Source of the DNA: Desulfovibrio sp. OttesenSCG-928-G15
Lineage (GTDB): Bacteria; Desulfobacterota; Desulfovibrionia; Desulfovibrionales; Desulfovibrionaceae
Direction of reading: 5' to 3'
NCBI GenBank assembly: GCA_030266525.1
Contig: JAJDIC010000107.1
Coordinates: forward strand, 1 to 6,026
Length of the DNA: 6,026 nt
The notes below the pieces were generated by a model. That model saw nothing but the letters and a program-made list of their open reading frames with translations, had not been told where the DNA came from and did not search any database. This document shows, one piece after another, positions 4,946 to 6,026 of the stretch; the first letter of the stretch is position 1, and each line of letters opens with the position of its first letter. The translations under genes and the position numbers were made by a program.

Positions 4946-6026
4946 ATGGCAGACGTAGGCAAATACCCGAACGAACCGCGTATCCGATGGGATTACTCGG
5001 ACATTAACAATTTGCTGCTGTGGGCTACCCATTGCGGCATGTCGGACTTGTGCCTGCGTTCCGGTGCCCTGGCATGGATGCGCCTGAACGGGGTGTGGCG
5101 TCCAATTACTGAGCGGCCAATTACAGCCGACGAATTGCTGGCGGCTCTGGAACATTTTACCAGAAACAATTCTGTCGCGGCACTGATTAAATCCGGTCAG
5201 TCAGACTACGATTTTGCCCACCAGATAGAAGAAACTCGCGGCGTTCGCCGCCGTTATCGCGGAAACGCCACGCCGGTTGCAGACGGATACGCAACCGGCG
5301 TCAAGATTGTCTTTCGTTCCATTCCGTCTGAGCCGCCCTCATTGGACGGCTTGTACGTCGAGCAGGGGATTCTTGATTACGCCACGCCCGACAACGGCTT
5401 GGTATTGATTACAGGCGTCATGGGAAGCGGCAAGTCAACACTGCTGGCAGCACTTTTGCGGGACATCATCGAAAAAGGTGGCCGGCATGTTTCCACTTAC
5501 GAATCGCCCATTGAATTTGACTTTGACGCGATTCCCAATCCGGGCGGGCCAGTTTCGCAAAGTACCATTCCGGAGCATTTGCAATCGTTTCTGACCGCCA
5601 CACGCAACTCCACGCGAACAGCTCCGGACGTGGTGCTTATCGGGGAAAGCCGTGATCCTGAAACACTTCGGGGCATGATTGAGAGCGCGGAAATCGGCGT
5701 TGCTGCCTATTCCACGGTCCACACGCGCTCTGTACCGGAAACGCTTACCCGTATCATCAACGTCTTCCCCTTTGAAGAACAGCGGCAGGTGACGGCAACG
5801 CTGCTGTCCAGCCTGCGTCTGATTATCTCGCAACGCCTTCTTCCGCTGCCGGACAAGAGCGGGCGCGTTGCGCTGCGCGAATATCTGGCGTTTACGCCTG
5901 AAATTCGGGAAACGCTGCTCGACACGCCTCCGGAACGACTGATCCAGAAAACCGAAGAGCTTTTGCCCCTGCACGGGCAGCGGATTCAGGATGCGGCGGA
6001 AGGCGCATTCGCGGACGGGAAAATCA
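4946..6026 (+). CDS. dotB: DotB/TraJ cytoplasmic ATPase of type IVB system (3' end outside window)
   Basis: There are 360 codons up to the window edge with no stop; DotB/TraJ proteins are about 377-382 aa, so only roughly 20 residues are missing. It is a PilT/VirB11-family secretion ATPase that forms a cytoplasmic hexamer at the base of the T4BSS. Motifs in order: N-terminal domain with G-M-S-D-L-C-L-R-S-G (31-40), R-Y-R-G-N-A (103-108) and I-V-F-R-S-I-P (121-127); Walker A GVMGSGKST (157-165, Lys163); Asp-box T-Y-E-S-P-I-E-F (184-191, acidic E186 and E190); Walker B-like D-V-V-L-I-G-E-S-R-D (228-237, Glu234); His box A-Y-S-T-V-H-T (254-260, His259). All catalytic elements are intact. The start ATG at 4946 is 3 bases past the dotC stop, with a modest purine-rich site (AGGCGGA, 4931-4937) before it. 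A general PilT protein is excluded by the dotD-dotC context. Confidence 0.93.
   Translation, partial: MADVGKYPNEPRIRWDYSDINNLLLWATHCGMSDLCLRSGALAWMRLNGVWRPITERPITADELLAALEHFTRNNSVAALIKSGQSDYDFAHQIEETRGVRRRYRGNATPVADGYATGVKIVFRSIPSEPPSLDGLYVEQGILDYATPDNGLVLITGVMGSGKSTLLAALLRDIIEKGGRHVSTYESPIEFDFDAIPNPGGPVSQSTIPEHLQSFLTATRNSTRTAPDVVLIGESRDPETLRGMIESAEIGVAAYSTVHTRSVPETLTRIINVFPFEEQRQVTATLLSSLRLIISQRLLPLPDKSGRVALREYLAFTPEIRETLLDTPPERLIQKTEELLPLHGQRIQDAAEGAFADGKI

Noticed and set aside
4627..5007. 126-codon + strand frame bridging dotC and dotB
   Set aside because: It overlaps two well-supported genes in another frame, has a Ser/Gly/Arg-rich composition and shows no recognisable motif.
5435..5974. 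179-codon open frame on the minus strand
   Set aside because: It is opposite the Walker A to His-box region of dotB, whose coding is certain.
1..6026. CRISPR array, tRNA/rRNA genes, insertion sequences, att sites or oriT
   Set aside because: The window is almost wholly coding; no spaced direct repeats, cloverleaf-like stretch, transposase or integrase frame, or long inverted repeat was seen.

Overview
The window holds a block of type IVB secretion/conjugation genes (the Dot/Icm family, equivalent to the Tra system of IncI plasmids such as R64). Read left to right on the + strand: a C-terminal IcmX/TraW-like gene, a complete DotA/TraY-like polytopic membrane protein, a small IcmV/TraX-like membrane protein, the outer-membrane lipoproteins DotD/TraH and DotC/TraI, and the ATPase DotB/TraJ, which runs off the right edge only slightly short of its expected end. 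The genes are packed with gaps of 2 to 54 bases, and each of the four junctions inside the block has a Shine-Dalgarno-like site, so they look like one operon transcribed left to right. No promoter or terminator is visible inside it.

The organism is a Gram-negative bacterium, most likely proteobacterial: two lipoproteins with canonical lipoboxes belong to an outer-membrane core complex, and base composition looks a little over 50% G+C. DotA is of the compact TraY size (708 aa) rather than the roughly 1,000 aa of Legionella DotA. There is no sign of effector genes, so a conjugative element (ICE or plasmid) is more likely than a virulence system. The exact genus cannot be fixed from the sequence; a Desulfovibrio-like host is a guess.

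The most striking point is at the left end. The first ~170-185 bases read on the + strand as an unremarkable N-terminal part of the first ORF, but their reverse complement encodes a clear piece of a different T4BSS protein, the IcmB/DotO/TraU ATPase, including its Walker A region. The window therefore starts with an inverted icmB fragment joined head-on to the 3' part of icmX. In known systems icmB/traU and icmX/traW lie close together in the same orientation, and this arrangement is exactly what an inversion with breakpoints inside both genes would give. It is also what an inverted assembly or amplification chimera would give.

How the parts work together, from family knowledge: DotC and DotD form the outer-membrane part of the core complex with a DotH-type protein (not in this window). 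DotB is the cytoplasmic hexameric ATPase. DotA/TraY and the IcmV/TraX-like protein are inner-membrane components, and IcmX/TraW is a periplasmic or exported factor. IcmB/TraU is the VirB4-like ATPase that works with DotB.
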